Of a DNA stretch of 14,599 nucleotides, positions 7,420 to 14,167 are shown piece by piece. Made by a program: the position numbers and the translations under genes. The stretch spans positions 1 through 14,599 of the forward strand of contig JBCDFO010000075.1 of assembly GCA_039177895.1 (NCBI GenBank). The letters run 5' to 3'. The stretch is from JBCBEX01 sp039177895. Its GTDB lineage: Bacteria > Bacteroidota > Rhodothermia > Rhodothermales > Rubricoccaceae. The notes under the pieces were generated by a model. The model searched no databases and was not told the origin of the DNA. It was given only the letters and a program-made list of their open reading frames with translations. Within the stretch, counting starts at the first letter, position 1. Every line of letters begins with the position of its first letter.

Positions 7420-8010
7420 CTAGTCGTCGCGGGTGAGTTCGCGGCTCAGCCACGCCTTCGCGATGCGCCAGTCGCGGCGGACGGTGGGGACGGAGCAGCC
7501 GAGTACGGCAGCGGTTTCCTCGTGGGTGAGCCCGCCGAAAAAGCGGTAGGTCACCACCTGGCTCTGCCGCTCGCTCAGCGTAGCCAGTTGGTCGAGCGCC
7601 TCGTCCAGCGCGATGAGGTCGTCGGCGCGAGCGGCGCGTCCCCCCATGAATGCTTCGTTGCCCATGACTTCGTCGTTGAAGGTGGCGAGGGCCTGGCCGC
7701 CGCCGCGCTTCGCTGCCTGGCGCTCGCGGGCGTAGTTGATGAGGATCTGCCGCATCGCCATCGCGGCGACCGAGAGGAAGTGGGCGCGGCTCTCCCACGT
7801 GGCCTCGTCGCGGCGGACGAGCTTGAGATAGGCCTCGTGGACCAGCGCCGTCGTCTGGAGCGTGTGCCCGGCGCGCTGACCCCGCAGTTGGCGGTGGGCC
7901 AGCGCACGCAGCTCGCCGTAGACCACCGGCAGCAGCGCATCGACGGCGGCGCGGTTGCTGCGGCTGAGCTCGGCGAGTAGCGCCGTGACGTGGTCTCTGC
8001 GGCTGGACAT
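7420..8010 (-). CDS. ECF-family RNA polymerase sigma factor
   Basis: This 196-residue protein has two sigma regions. Region 2 spans about residues 20-100 (VYGELRALAHRQL, LVHEAYLKL, and ESRAHFLSVAAMAMRQIL followed by INYARERQAAKRGG). Region 4 spans about 132-192 (LDQLATLSERQSQVV, RFFGGLTHEETAAVLG, SVPTVRRDWRIAKAWL), a helix-turn-helix that reads -35 elements. This pattern is the PF07638 / TIGR02999 type of ECF sigma factor, abundant in Planctomycetota, Acidobacteriota and Rhodothermota. The start at 8010 was chosen over an upstream frame extension to 8145 because the family begins close to the RxxVTALL segment. No anti-sigma gene lies beside it. It is transcribed away from the cytolysin-like gene and could regulate it (inference). 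Confidence 0.93.
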   Translation of the reverse strand: MSSRRDHVTALLAELSRSNRAAVDALLPVVYGELRALAHRQLRGQRAGHTLQTTALVHEAYLKLVRRDEATWESRAHFLSVAAMAMRQILINYARERQAAKRGGGQALATFNDEVMGNEAFMGGRAARADDLIALDEALDQLATLSERQSQVVTYRFFGGLTHEETAAVLGCSVPTVRRDWRIAKAWLSRELTRDD

Positions 8011-8034
8011 AAGTGGATGCGGTGCGAGGCGGGT

Positions 8035-8075
8035 CGCCCGGAGGCAAGCCGGGCGTGGCGTGCAGACTACACGCC
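8035..8075 (-). promoter_or_regulatory. Two tandem hairpins in the presumed leader of the sigma factor mRNA
   Basis: Arms cgcccgg/ccgggcg (8035-8041, 8049-8055) and ggcgtg/cacgcc (8057-8062, 8070-8075) each enclose a 7-base loop and lie back to back, 24 bp before the sigma factor start codon. They may structure its 5' leader, or be by-products of high G+C content. Confidence 0.3.
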
Positions 8076-8107
8076 AGCGGTGCGCGGGACAAGGCGATGC
8101 GGGATAA

Positions 8108-8228
8108 GCTGGCAGCGTGCTCGGCTCCGCACCCCCTGTTCTCACTTCGTTCGAACTGTCCCCCTCGATTTCGAGGGGGACAGCTTCTCGACCCTTCAGG
8201 GGGAGAGAAGCAGGGGGTGTCTGCCAGC
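8108..8228. repeat. 121-bp nested palindromic element (REP/MITE-like)
   Basis: Three nested inverted arms share one centre: gctggcag/ctgccagc (8108-8115, 8221-8228), caccccctg/cagggggtg (8130-8138, 8211-8219) with further pairing gttctc/gagaa-c-like, and a core of ctgtccccctcga/tcgagggggacag (8156-8168, 8171-8183; 13 bp with two bases between). The right half also forms its own hairpin (gcttctc/gagaagc, 8183-8189 and 8205-8211). It has no coding capacity. Such dyad elements are usually dispersed genomic repeats; here it separates two divergent genes and would form a strong hairpin in either transcript. Confidence 0.75.
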
Positions 8229-8243
8229 CTAGCTGCCCTCATT

Positions 8244-8285
8244 CATTATCAAGAAAACGTGAAGCATTATCACCCCGGCGGTGAT
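8244..8285 (+). promoter_or_regulatory. Operator-like repeats upstream of the cytolysin-like gene
   Basis: The octamer cattatca occurs at 8244-8251 and again at 8265-8272, 21 bp apart, which is two helical turns and so the same DNA face. Overlapping the second copy is a dyad atcacc-ccggc-ggtgat (8269-8285). The stretch is the most A+T-rich of the intergenic region and lies 78-119 bp before the start codon, where a promoter is expected. No clear -35/-10 or -33/-7 pair could be assigned. Confidence 0.4.
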
Positions 8286-8362
8286 CTGGTGTGTCTCCCA
8301 ATAGCGCGGCCCCTGCGACAGCGGCGCGGCTATCCCCTCAGACACGTCAACCCCGACCAGCG

Positions 8363-10024
8363 ATGACCTTCTTCCGACCTGTTCTCTTTCTCGCCGCGAC
8401 GCTGTCGCTCCTGCTCCTCGGCTGTGACGCTGCCGACCCCGATCCAGGCCCCGGCGGTCCCGGCACGGGCGACGCCTCCATCGGCGCCTTCATCAACACG
8501 CTGAGCTACAACGCCGAGGCGCTGCTGAACACCCAGCCCACGACGGGCCGGGAAGTCACCGGCGACGCAGAGACGACCACCGAGCAGGCGGGCAACGAGA
8601 CGCTCACGTGCACCGTGACGCCGTACAGCCTCCAGACCAACTTCGATGAGGTCGCCATCCTCGGCAACCCCGGCGAGATCTGGCCGGGCGCGCTCGTCGA
8701 GGGGAATCAGAGCCTCCTCGACGGCATCCCGCAGCTCGCCCGCTTCGCACGCGCCCCGATGAAGCTGCTCGTCGACCTGCCCGGCATCGGGGCCGAGGGC
8801 AACGTGATCGTCGAGAACCCGGACGCAGGCAACGTGAACGCCGCCGTTGACGAGGCACTCGACTTCTGGCTCACCAACCTCGCCGCCAGCGAAAACAACG
8901 TGGACGGCGGGTACGTCAACTCCGGGGCCTCGACGAGCAAGGTGGAGACCGCGTACTCCTCGACGCAGGTCTCGCTCGACATCGGGCTCAACGTGGCGTG
9001 GGCCACGGGCGACGTCGCGTCGCAGTTCAGCTACGACACGTCGTCCGAGCGGCTGGTCGTGTTCGCCTCGTACAAGCAGGTCTTCTACAAGGTGAAGTAC
9101 GTCATCGAGAACGGCCAGCAGCCCGAGGACGTGTTCGCGCCAAGCGTGTCACTCAACGCAGTCGAGGCGGCGTTCAACAGCAGCACCCCGCCCGCCTACG
9201 TCTCCGAGGTGTCGTACGGGCGCATCATCCTCTTCAAGATGGAGACTTCGTCCTCGTACGAGGCGGCCGACGTGGAGGGGGCGTTCCGCTATGCCACGGG
9301 GGCCTCGGTGTCCGACGGCACCCTGGCCGCGACGTACCGGGACATCCTGGAGGAATCGTCCGTCGAGGTAACCGTGCTCGGCGGCAACCCCGGCGACTAC
9401 CCGAGCGCGTTCTCGTCGCCCAGCCCGGGCGAGCTCGCTCAGGTCATCGAGGGCGAGAACGCGATCTTCTCGGCGGACAACCCCGGCGAGCCGATTGCCT
9501 ACGCGGTGAAGTTTCTCAAGGACGACACCCTGGCGAAGCTGGGCTACACCACCGAGTACACCGCCCGCGAGTGCTCCTCGGCGCAGACGAGCAACAGCGT
9601 CACGATCAACCTCGTGAAGTACCGCGCCGTGCGCGATTGCGACGCAGGCCCCGGCGACTTCGAGTTCGACGTGGACGTGTTCAACGGCGGTGCCCGCGTC
9701 GGCGGCCACAGCGACGGGTCCAGGAGCACGCCGCTCGAGATCGAGGCCCCGGGCACGCACAACATCGGCGAGGAGATCTCGTTCAACGCCGCGCGCCGCA
9801 CGGGCAACGCCTTCTCCGTCCGGTTCAGCGCAAAGGAGTGGGACGATCCGCCCTTCGGTGCCCCCAACACGAACGACCTGAACAAGAGCGAGACCCGGCG
9901 GCACGAGTTCGGCCCGACCGGCTGGACCAACCTGGAGGACGACCCGACCGTGCCCATCACGATCCGGATCCAGAGCGCCACCGACTGCATCGTCGAGCTC
10001 GACTACACCGCCGAGGTGCTCTAA
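8363..10024 (+). CDS. Cholesterol-dependent-cytolysin-like lipoprotein (thiol-activated cytolysin superfamily)
   Basis: This 553-residue protein starts with a lipoprotein signal (MTFFRPVLF...LLLLGC, lipidated Cys21), so the ATG at 8363 is preferred over one 72 bp upstream. Residues 37-400 follow the CDC plan: FINTLSYN (43-50), WPGALVEGN (107-115; family YPGAL), KLLVDLPGIG (134-143), ASYKQVFYKV (235-244; family AYKQIFYTV), YVSEVSYGR (279-287; family YVSxVAYGR), METSSS (293-298), VTVLGGN (336-342) and PIAYAVKFLKDD (377-388). Segments 196-228 and 300-332 correspond to the two helix bundles that refold into membrane hairpins. The C-terminal part (about 403-553) lacks the Trp-rich undecapeptide ECTGLAWEWWR and does not read as the usual domain 4. 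CDC-like (CDCL) proteins of Bacteroidota also lack it. A membrane-tethered pore former is inferred. A strong terminator follows. Confidence 0.88.
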   Translation: MTFFRPVLFLAATLSLLLLGCDAADPDPGPGGPGTGDASIGAFINTLSYNAEALLNTQPTTGREVTGDAETTTEQAGNETLTCTVTPYSLQTNFDEVAILGNPGEIWPGALVEGNQSLLDGIPQLARFARAPMKLLVDLPGIGAEGNVIVENPDAGNVNAAVDEALDFWLTNLAASENNVDGGYVNSGASTSKVETAYSSTQVSLDIGLNVAWATGDVASQFSYDTSSERLVVFASYKQVFYKVKYVIENGQQPEDVFAPSVSLNAVEAAFNSSTPPAYVSEVSYGRIILFKMETSSSYEAADVEGAFRYATGASVSDGTLAATYRDILEESSVEVTVLGGNPGDYPSAFSSPSPGELAQVIEGENAIFSADNPGEPIAYAVKFLKDDTLAKLGYTTEYTARECSSAQTSNSVTINLVKYRAVRDCDAGPGDFEFDVDVFNGGARVGGHSDGSRSTPLEIEAPGTHNIGEEISFNAARRTGNAFSVRFSAKEWDDPPFGAPNTNDLNKSETRRHEFGPTGWTNLEDDPTVPITIRIQSATDCIVELDYTAEVL

Positions 10025-10035
10025 GGACGACGCGT

Positions 10036-10068
10036 GGGGCTACGGGCAAACGCTCGTAGCCCCGTTTT
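10036..10068 (+). terminator. Intrinsic terminator of the cytolysin-like gene
   Basis: The stem ggggctacgggc / gctcgtagcccc (12 bp including one G-T pair) has loop aaac and is followed by gtttt. It starts 11 bp after the stop codon. The T-run exists only on the + strand, so it serves the cytolysin-like gene rather than the converging acetyltransferase. Confidence 0.85.
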
Positions 10069-10084
10069 CATAGCGCGCGCTGCG

Positions 10085-10099
10085 GTACGATGCTCGTAC
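10085..10099 (-). other. Small hairpin behind the acetyltransferase gene
   Basis: Arms gtacga/tcgtac with a 3-base loop, 10 bp past the end of the converging minus-strand gene. It is followed by no T-run; at best a weak transcript-end structure. Confidence 0.25.
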
Positions 10100-10108
10100 G
10101 GAGCACCT

Positions 10109-10708
10109 TCAGCGCGGCGCGTCGCCCGTCTCGGCCTCGTCCCGACGGATGCGATAGAGGACGTGCCGCGTGAGCGGATGGCCCTCGGGAAGCAGCGGAT
10201 GGTCGAAGTCGTCGGCGGGGTCGTGCGTCATCCCGATCTTCTCCATGACCCGCCGCGAAGGGAGGTTCTCGACCGCCGTCATCGACACCACCTCGTCGAG
10301 CCCGAGGGTATCGAAGGCGTAGGCGAGTGCGGCTCGGGCGGCCTCGGTCGCGATCCCGCGTCCCCAGTAGGCCGTCGCCAGCCGCCAGCCGATCTCGACG
10401 CACGGCGTGAAGGGCGCCTCGAAGCGCGGCACGGCCAGCCCGACGAACCCCGCAAACGGCGTCACGTCGGGGATCTCGACGGCCCACAGCCCGAAGCCGT
10501 GCGTGTCGAAGTGCGTCCGGATGCGCGCCGCGACGGCATCGCTCTCGCTGCGGGCGAGCGGGCGCGGGAAGTACCGCATCACGCGCGGATCGGCGTTCAG
10601 CGCTGCGAACGGCTCCAGATCGCGGTCCTGCCAGCGTCGCAACCACAGCCGCGCCGTCTCAATGACGGGGGCGGGCGGCGAGGTACCAGCCGTGCTTCCG
10701 TCGTCCAT
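10109..10708 (-). CDS. GNAT-family N-acetyltransferase, RimJ/RimL type
   Basis: This 199-residue protein transfers an acetyl group from acetyl-CoA to an amine; the acceptor cannot be told from sequence. RimJ/RimL-type features in order are ETARLWLRRW (17-26), the substrate-side beta strands (70-110), the acetyl-CoA loop WGRGIATEAA (115-124; family Q/W-x-x-G-x-G/A), and VENLPSRRVMEKIGM (146-160), the asparagine-helix signature. The start is six bases after the stop of the preceding secreted-protein gene. The sequence tgaggtgccatg places that stop and a purine-rich ribosome site immediately before the ATG, so translational coupling is likely. It converges on the cytolysin-like gene. No unusual features. 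Confidence 0.93.
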   Translation of the reverse strand: MDDGSTAGTSPPAPVIETARLWLRRWQDRDLEPFAALNADPRVMRYFPRPLARSESDAVAARIRTHFDTHGFGLWAVEIPDVTPFAGFVGLAVPRFEAPFTPCVEIGWRLATAYWGRGIATEAARAALAYAFDTLGLDEVVSMTAVENLPSRRVMEKIGMTHDPADDFDHPLLPEGHPLTRHVLYRIRRDEAETGDAPR

Positions 10709-10714
10709 GGCACC

Positions 10715-11587
10715 TCAGAGGTCGAGCGCGCGGACGAAGTCGCCGAAGTGGACGTAGTTCGCCTCGAACGGGCCGGGGAGGCCGCTGTAGATCACCGCCG
10801 CGCATGTCGCCTCGTGCGTCCAGAACAGCGCCTCGGCCTTGATGCCGTTCACCACCGTCGCCCGGTACAGCATCCCGCCCTCGACGAGGTTGGACGGCTC
10901 TGCGGGCTCGGTCATGCCGGCTTGCTTCGCCCACAGCGTCTCGAACGCGGCACAGTCCTGCTCGCTGATCACCAGCATGAGCGTGCTCTGCGACGTGGAC
11001 TCGTTGGTGCGGTTGCGGTCATGGAGCGTGGACGTGACCAGGATGTCCGTGTCGTGGCCCTCCACGGGCGTGCGCGCGAGTTGCCACGTCATGAAGTAGT
11101 AGGGCACCTGCACCGACCAGCCCCGGTCGGGCGCGCCGAACCGCAGGAACGGGGCCTCGAACGCGACCTCGAAGAGCGAGTCGGGAGGCAAACCGGGCTC
11201 GATGCCCAAGGACGAGTCCGCGAGGCTCTCGGCGATGAGGTCGGCCCCGATGGCGCCGAAGCGGCTCGCCCACGCGAAGAGGCGCGGTGTGGGTGGCAGG
11301 TCGGCCCCCTCCTCGAAGAGGCCGGTTTCCTCGTACCGGCCCTGCGCGGCTCGCCCGATCAGCAGATACAGGTGCTCGCGGACCTGCGGCCACTGCGCCA
11401 TCGCGAGCTTCTCGTAGTTCTCGCCGAGCCACTCGAAGGTCTGGGCGCCCTGCCTGGCCCACGCGTCCTGGTCGAGCAGGGGCTCGGCCTCCAGCGGCGC
11501 GGTGGAGTAGGACGGCTGCGCGAAGCTCAGGCTGGCTCCGCCCACGAGCACCCACGCCAAGAATCCGAGTCTGCGCGTGAACGACAT
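10715..11587 (-). CDS. Secreted protein of unknown function
   Basis: This 290-residue protein has a classic Sec signal peptide (positive start MSFTRR, hydrophobic core 7-21, likely cleavage after SFA at 23). I do not recognise the family. The mature part looks like an alpha/beta domain with helices at about 43-83 and 100-125, a beta-rich region (140-250) with VPYYFMTWQLART (161-173), and two cysteines (212 and 262) that could pair. Residues 232-266 (NLVEGGMLYRATVV ... ALFWTHEATCAAV) read as alternating strands. It is co-transcribed with the downstream acetyltransferase gene. Start is the first Met of the signal peptide. It could be periplasmic or exported. Confidence 0.75.
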   Translation of the reverse strand: MSFTRRLGFLAWVLVGGASLSFAQPSYSTAPLEAEPLLDQDAWARQGAQTFEWLGENYEKLAMAQWPQVREHLYLLIGRAAQGRYEETGLFEEGADLPPTPRLFAWASRFGAIGADLIAESLADSSLGIEPGLPPDSLFEVAFEAPFLRFGAPDRGWSVQVPYYFMTWQLARTPVEGHDTDILVTSTLHDRNRTNESTSQSTLMLVISEQDCAAFETLWAKQAGMTEPAEPSNLVEGGMLYRATVVNGIKAEALFWTHEATCAAVIYSGLPGPFEANYVHFGDFVRALDL

Positions 11588-11662
11588 GGAGGCGAGGAAC
11601 AGGTTCGACGGTCTCGATGCTGGGGGCGGCGGAGGGACGCCTGAGCGAGGCGTGCGTCTGGC

Positions 11663-12343
11663 TCAAGCTACGGCGTCGCCGATCAGCACCACGCCTGGCG
11701 TCCGATTTCCCGCCTTGCTCGTCTTGAACTGCTGATGCTCCGGTGGGAAGCACCACGCTTTGAGCGCGTGGTCGGAGTGCTGCACCTGCGCGACCAGCGC
11801 GTCGATGGCAGCGGGCATCCGCGATGCGGAACGGCCCGGGATGTAGCAGCCGCCAAACGTGAGCGCGAGGGTCGATGTGTAGACGGGCGACTGGGAGTCC
11901 GTTGCGTCGCGGCGTGCCTCTTCGTGCTTGGCTTCAAGCTTCAGGAAGAGATCGCGTCGGGCGAGCGAGAACCAGTCATATTTCGCTTCGATGAGATCTT
12001 CCACGTAGCGCTTCGCTTTGGGCGGGATCGGTCGGGCGCGGTGCTCGGGGTGGAGCACCTTCAGATCGGCTCGGCTTCGCCGCCCTCTGCCTTTGTCGTG
12101 GGCGAACTCGGTGGTGGCGGTCCCCCCGCTGCGCCAGACGGCCGCGGCGAGCAGCGCGACGTTCGACAGCTCGCGCTTCCCGAACGCGGAGTCGGCCCCG
12201 TCCGTCATCCGAGAGGCGCGCTCGATCATGAGCAGCCACTCTTCGAGCACGGGCTCCCAGCGCGCGAGCGGCGGTGCCACGGAATAGCCCCGGATGAGCG
12301 GAGAGCGCTCGCGGCTCACTTGTTCGCTTGCATCCCCCTGCAT
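11663..12343 (-). CDS. Hypothetical protein
   Basis: This 226-residue protein is soluble, with no signal peptide or membrane segment, and I do not recognise it. An N-terminal helical half (about 24-75, with LARWEPVLEEWLLMIERASRM-like helices) is followed by a basic linker (HDKGRGRRSRADLK, about 82-95), a Lys/Arg- and Glu-rich helix (about 110-145), and a C-terminal part with AIDALVAQVQ and HALKAWCFPPEH. The start at 12343 was preferred over an in-frame ATG 69 bp upstream because aaggga lies just before it at a normal ribosome-binding distance. Its base composition seems slightly less G+C-rich than its neighbours. It is transcribed divergently from the lipoprotein at 12541, with a 197-bp shared promoter region. 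A nucleic-acid-related role would be speculation. Confidence 0.6.
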   Translation of the reverse strand: MQGDASEQVSRERSPLIRGYSVAPPLARWEPVLEEWLLMIERASRMTDGADSAFGKRELSNVALLAAAVWRSGGTATTEFAHDKGRGRRSRADLKVLHPEHRARPIPPKAKRYVEDLIEAKYDWFSLARRDLFLKLEAKHEEARRDATDSQSPVYTSTLALTFGGCYIPGRSASRMPAAIDALVAQVQHSDHALKAWCFPPEHQQFKTSKAGNRTPGVVLIGDAVA

Positions 12344-12387
12344 ACTGGCTTCCCTTGTGCGTGGCTTAACGGCTACGTTGTGTGCAC

Positions 12388-12405
12388 GAGGAGACGGATC
12401 TCCTC
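12388..12405. promoter_or_regulatory. Inverted repeat in a divergent promoter region
   Basis: Perfect 7-bp arms gaggaga/tctcctc surround cgga, 45 bp before the minus-strand hypothetical gene and 136 bp before the + strand lipoprotein. A repeated acgctgt (12422-12428, 12430-12436) follows. Either could be a regulator site; no T-run, so not a terminator. The rest of 12344-12540 shows nothing further. Confidence 0.35.
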
Positions 12406-12540
12406 CATACACTGTGGCGGTACGCTGTGACGCTGTAGACCGTTAGCGTAGGACCAGAGGTGCTGGTTCCCATCTCGAACGGATCGCTGTACCGGCCAAC
12501 AGCCCCCACGACCACCGAGGACCTGCCAGACTCCCATCCC

Positions 12541-13248
12541 ATGCCCCGTCTCTTCGCTACCGTCCCGCTGCTCGTCTCTCTACTGCTCGGCTGCACGGTA
12601 GAGCCTGCATCGACGGACGCGACGCGCGGAGAGGTGCTGCCTGCGACTGCACCTTCCTTCGAGGCGGACTCGTTGGTCGGCCAGTTGCGGCTCCCCGGCG
12701 AGGGCGGCCGTCGTGGCGTGGAGGTGCACGCGTGGGTTGCTACACCGGACGGCGAGGAGCACCAGATTTGGGTACTGCCCGAGGACGACGGGCGCTTCGC
12801 GCAGGCGATCTCCGGGGCGCTCACGCGCGTCCACGTCTCCGCGGGGTCAGACGTGCACCGCATTGATGCTGCCGACCTCCCGCCTGCCGACGACCAGGGC
12901 CGGGTTGATCTCGGCGTGATCGATCTGCGAGAGCGTCTCGTGGCGCGCCGCGTGCGCGTGCGTGCAGCAGAGGGGGCTTCGGGTGGCGTGGTCCGCGTAG
13001 GCCTGTGGCTCGGCCCACCGCACACGGGCCCGCAGGGCGAGCTCCCGTCGCTTGGCTCGAAGCAGTTCCCAACGGTGGAGCTCGGCAGCGAGCTCGAGTG
13101 GTTGCTCCCGCCCAACGCGAGCGCCGTCCATTTCCTCGTCGAGCGCCCAGCCAGCACCGGTCACACCACGACTTGGCGCAGCGGCACGCAGCAGGTGTTC
13201 GGGCCATATGCGTCGTCCGCGTTCCCGCTCGACCTCGTGATGGACTGA
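12541..13248 (+). CDS. Putative lipoprotein of unknown function
   Basis: This 235-residue protein starts with a lipoprotein signal (MPRLFATVPLLVSLLLGC, Cys18 lipidated). An in-frame ATG at 12460 would bury that signal behind 27 polar residues, so 12541 is chosen. After a short linker (19-45), the rest is beta-rich: QLRLPGEGGRRGVEVHAWV (about 50-68) and DGRFAQAISGALTRVHVSAG (83-102) have the look of a carboxypeptidase-regulatory or other beta-sandwich fold. RVDLGVIDLRERLVARRVRV (120-139) is followed by a last strand-rich domain. No family is recognised and no catalytic motif is visible. It may sit in the outer membrane. It has no Shine-Dalgarno sequence, and no terminator was found in the 77 bp before the converging A+T-rich gene. 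Confidence 0.75.
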   Translation: MPRLFATVPLLVSLLLGCTVEPASTDATRGEVLPATAPSFEADSLVGQLRLPGEGGRRGVEVHAWVATPDGEEHQIWVLPEDDGRFAQAISGALTRVHVSAGSDVHRIDAADLPPADDQGRVDLGVIDLRERLVARRVRVRAAEGASGGVVRVGLWLGPPHTGPQGELPSLGSKQFPTVELGSELEWLLPPNASAVHFLVERPASTGHTTTWRSGTQQVFGPYASSAFPLDLVMD

Positions 13249-13325
13249 GGAGCTAGACGCTACGCTGCCTCGTCTGCACATCTCCGCAGCGATGACAATC
13301 CCGTCCACGAGTAGCTCACCCGGCC

Positions 13326-14162
13326 TCAATCACCGCTCACAGAGGGGGTGTCCCGTATCCGTTCACTATTTATCGATCTCCATTTTGTTATATCATCCAT
13401 ACTTACCGGCTTTTTGCTCTTCATAATTCTTTTGTAAAACTTTACAAAATGATTTAATACCTCGCCACTAGCGTCTTCTACATGAAATCCTCCATCCAAT
13501 CTTATTATACCATCTTCTTCATATCTATTTATCTGCAATATTAAATATTTCTTATCAATAAGTACAAATGAAGTAGCACGGGTCGGCAGTGTTTGATATA
13601 GAGATATTTGATCATTTAGTTTATTATTAAGTATCATTTTTTCAATATGATCCATTGCTTCCTTTTGGTGTACTCTGCCTGGAAATTTACCATTTTTATC
13701 AGTTTGTATTATCCTAGTATATTCCACTTCTTTGTTACTTTCTAACTTTTTAAAAATAGATTTATAATATTTATTCAAATTTGACAACTCCGATCTAGAA
13801 TTTCTATACTCAATAGAGTTAGGGCCCGACTCCCTGAGATAAGAATTAACTACTATTATTTCACTCTCAGCTCTTTCTACATACCGGATAGCCTCCTGAT
13901 ATATACTAGATGCGCCCCCGTGTTTATCCACCCCAACATATTTTACTTTAGTACCTACTTTGTTATATATTTCTTCCATGTTTTTAATATGAATAACGTG
14001 ACTTATAGAGAGCCAAATAACAAATAGCAATATTAATATTAAGCATACGTGTATGGTCTTATCTCCGTCCAATGTAGCTAACCCAAATACAAAATTCACG
14101 ACTATCCCCGCGACAATCACTTGCGCGATCTTGTGGATAGCAACTCCGACTCTCTGCTTCAT
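13326..14162 (-). CDS. A+T-rich foreign gene: two-transmembrane protein with alpha/beta domain
   Basis: The DNA is about two-thirds A+T in a genome that is otherwise very G+C-rich, so horizontal acquisition is likely. The 278-residue product has two N-terminal membrane helices (about 12-30 and 37-58) and a cytosolic domain: a possible IYQEAIRYVERAESEIIVV start (87-105), a coiled stretch (120-145), IIQTDKNGKF (151-160), and SFVLIDKKYLILQI (198-211) followed by HFVKFYKRIM (238-247). The order (helix, strand IIVVN, late strand FVLIDxKYLI) resembles the phospholipase-D-like fold, but no complete HxKxxxxD motif exists, so it may be a catalytically dead relative. Start at 14162 is preferred over an upstream frame that overlaps ppc out of phase. 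It begins five bases after the ppc stop; the last 11-13 codons are G+C-rich again. Confidence 0.75.
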   Translation of the reverse strand: MKQRVGVAIHKIAQVIVAGIVVNFVFGLATLDGDKTIHVCLILILLFVIWLSISHVIHIKNMEEIYNKVGTKVKYVGVDKHGGASSIYQEAIRYVERAESEIIVVNSYLRESGPNSIEYRNSRSELSNLNKYYKSIFKKLESNKEVEYTRIIQTDKNGKFPGRVHQKEAMDHIEKMILNNKLNDQISLYQTLPTRATSFVLIDKKYLILQINRYEEDGIIRLDGGFHVEDASGEVLNHFVKFYKRIMKSKKPVSMDDITKWRSINSERIRDTPSVSGD

Positions 14163-14167
14163 TTTTT

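Noticed and set aside
8291..8362. Earlier ATG for the cytolysin-like gene
   Set aside because: It would put 24 polar residues in front of a complete lipoprotein signal peptide.
10034..11644. A 536-residue + strand frame opposite the acetyltransferase and secreted protein genes
   Set aside because: Those two minus-strand genes show GNAT motifs and a signal peptide; the + frame is Arg/Gly/Val-rich without motifs.
12350..12412. Integron attC-like sequence before the hypothetical gene (gcttaacggctacgttgtgtg)
   Set aside because: The R-box pairs (GTTRRRY and RYYYAAC) do not match, and no integrase or neighbouring cassette pattern was seen.
13644..13670. Phospholipase D HKD motif in the A+T-rich gene product
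   Set aside because: HQKEAMD has H-x-K but the Asp is one residue too near, and no second motif exists; only a fold-level resemblance is claimed.
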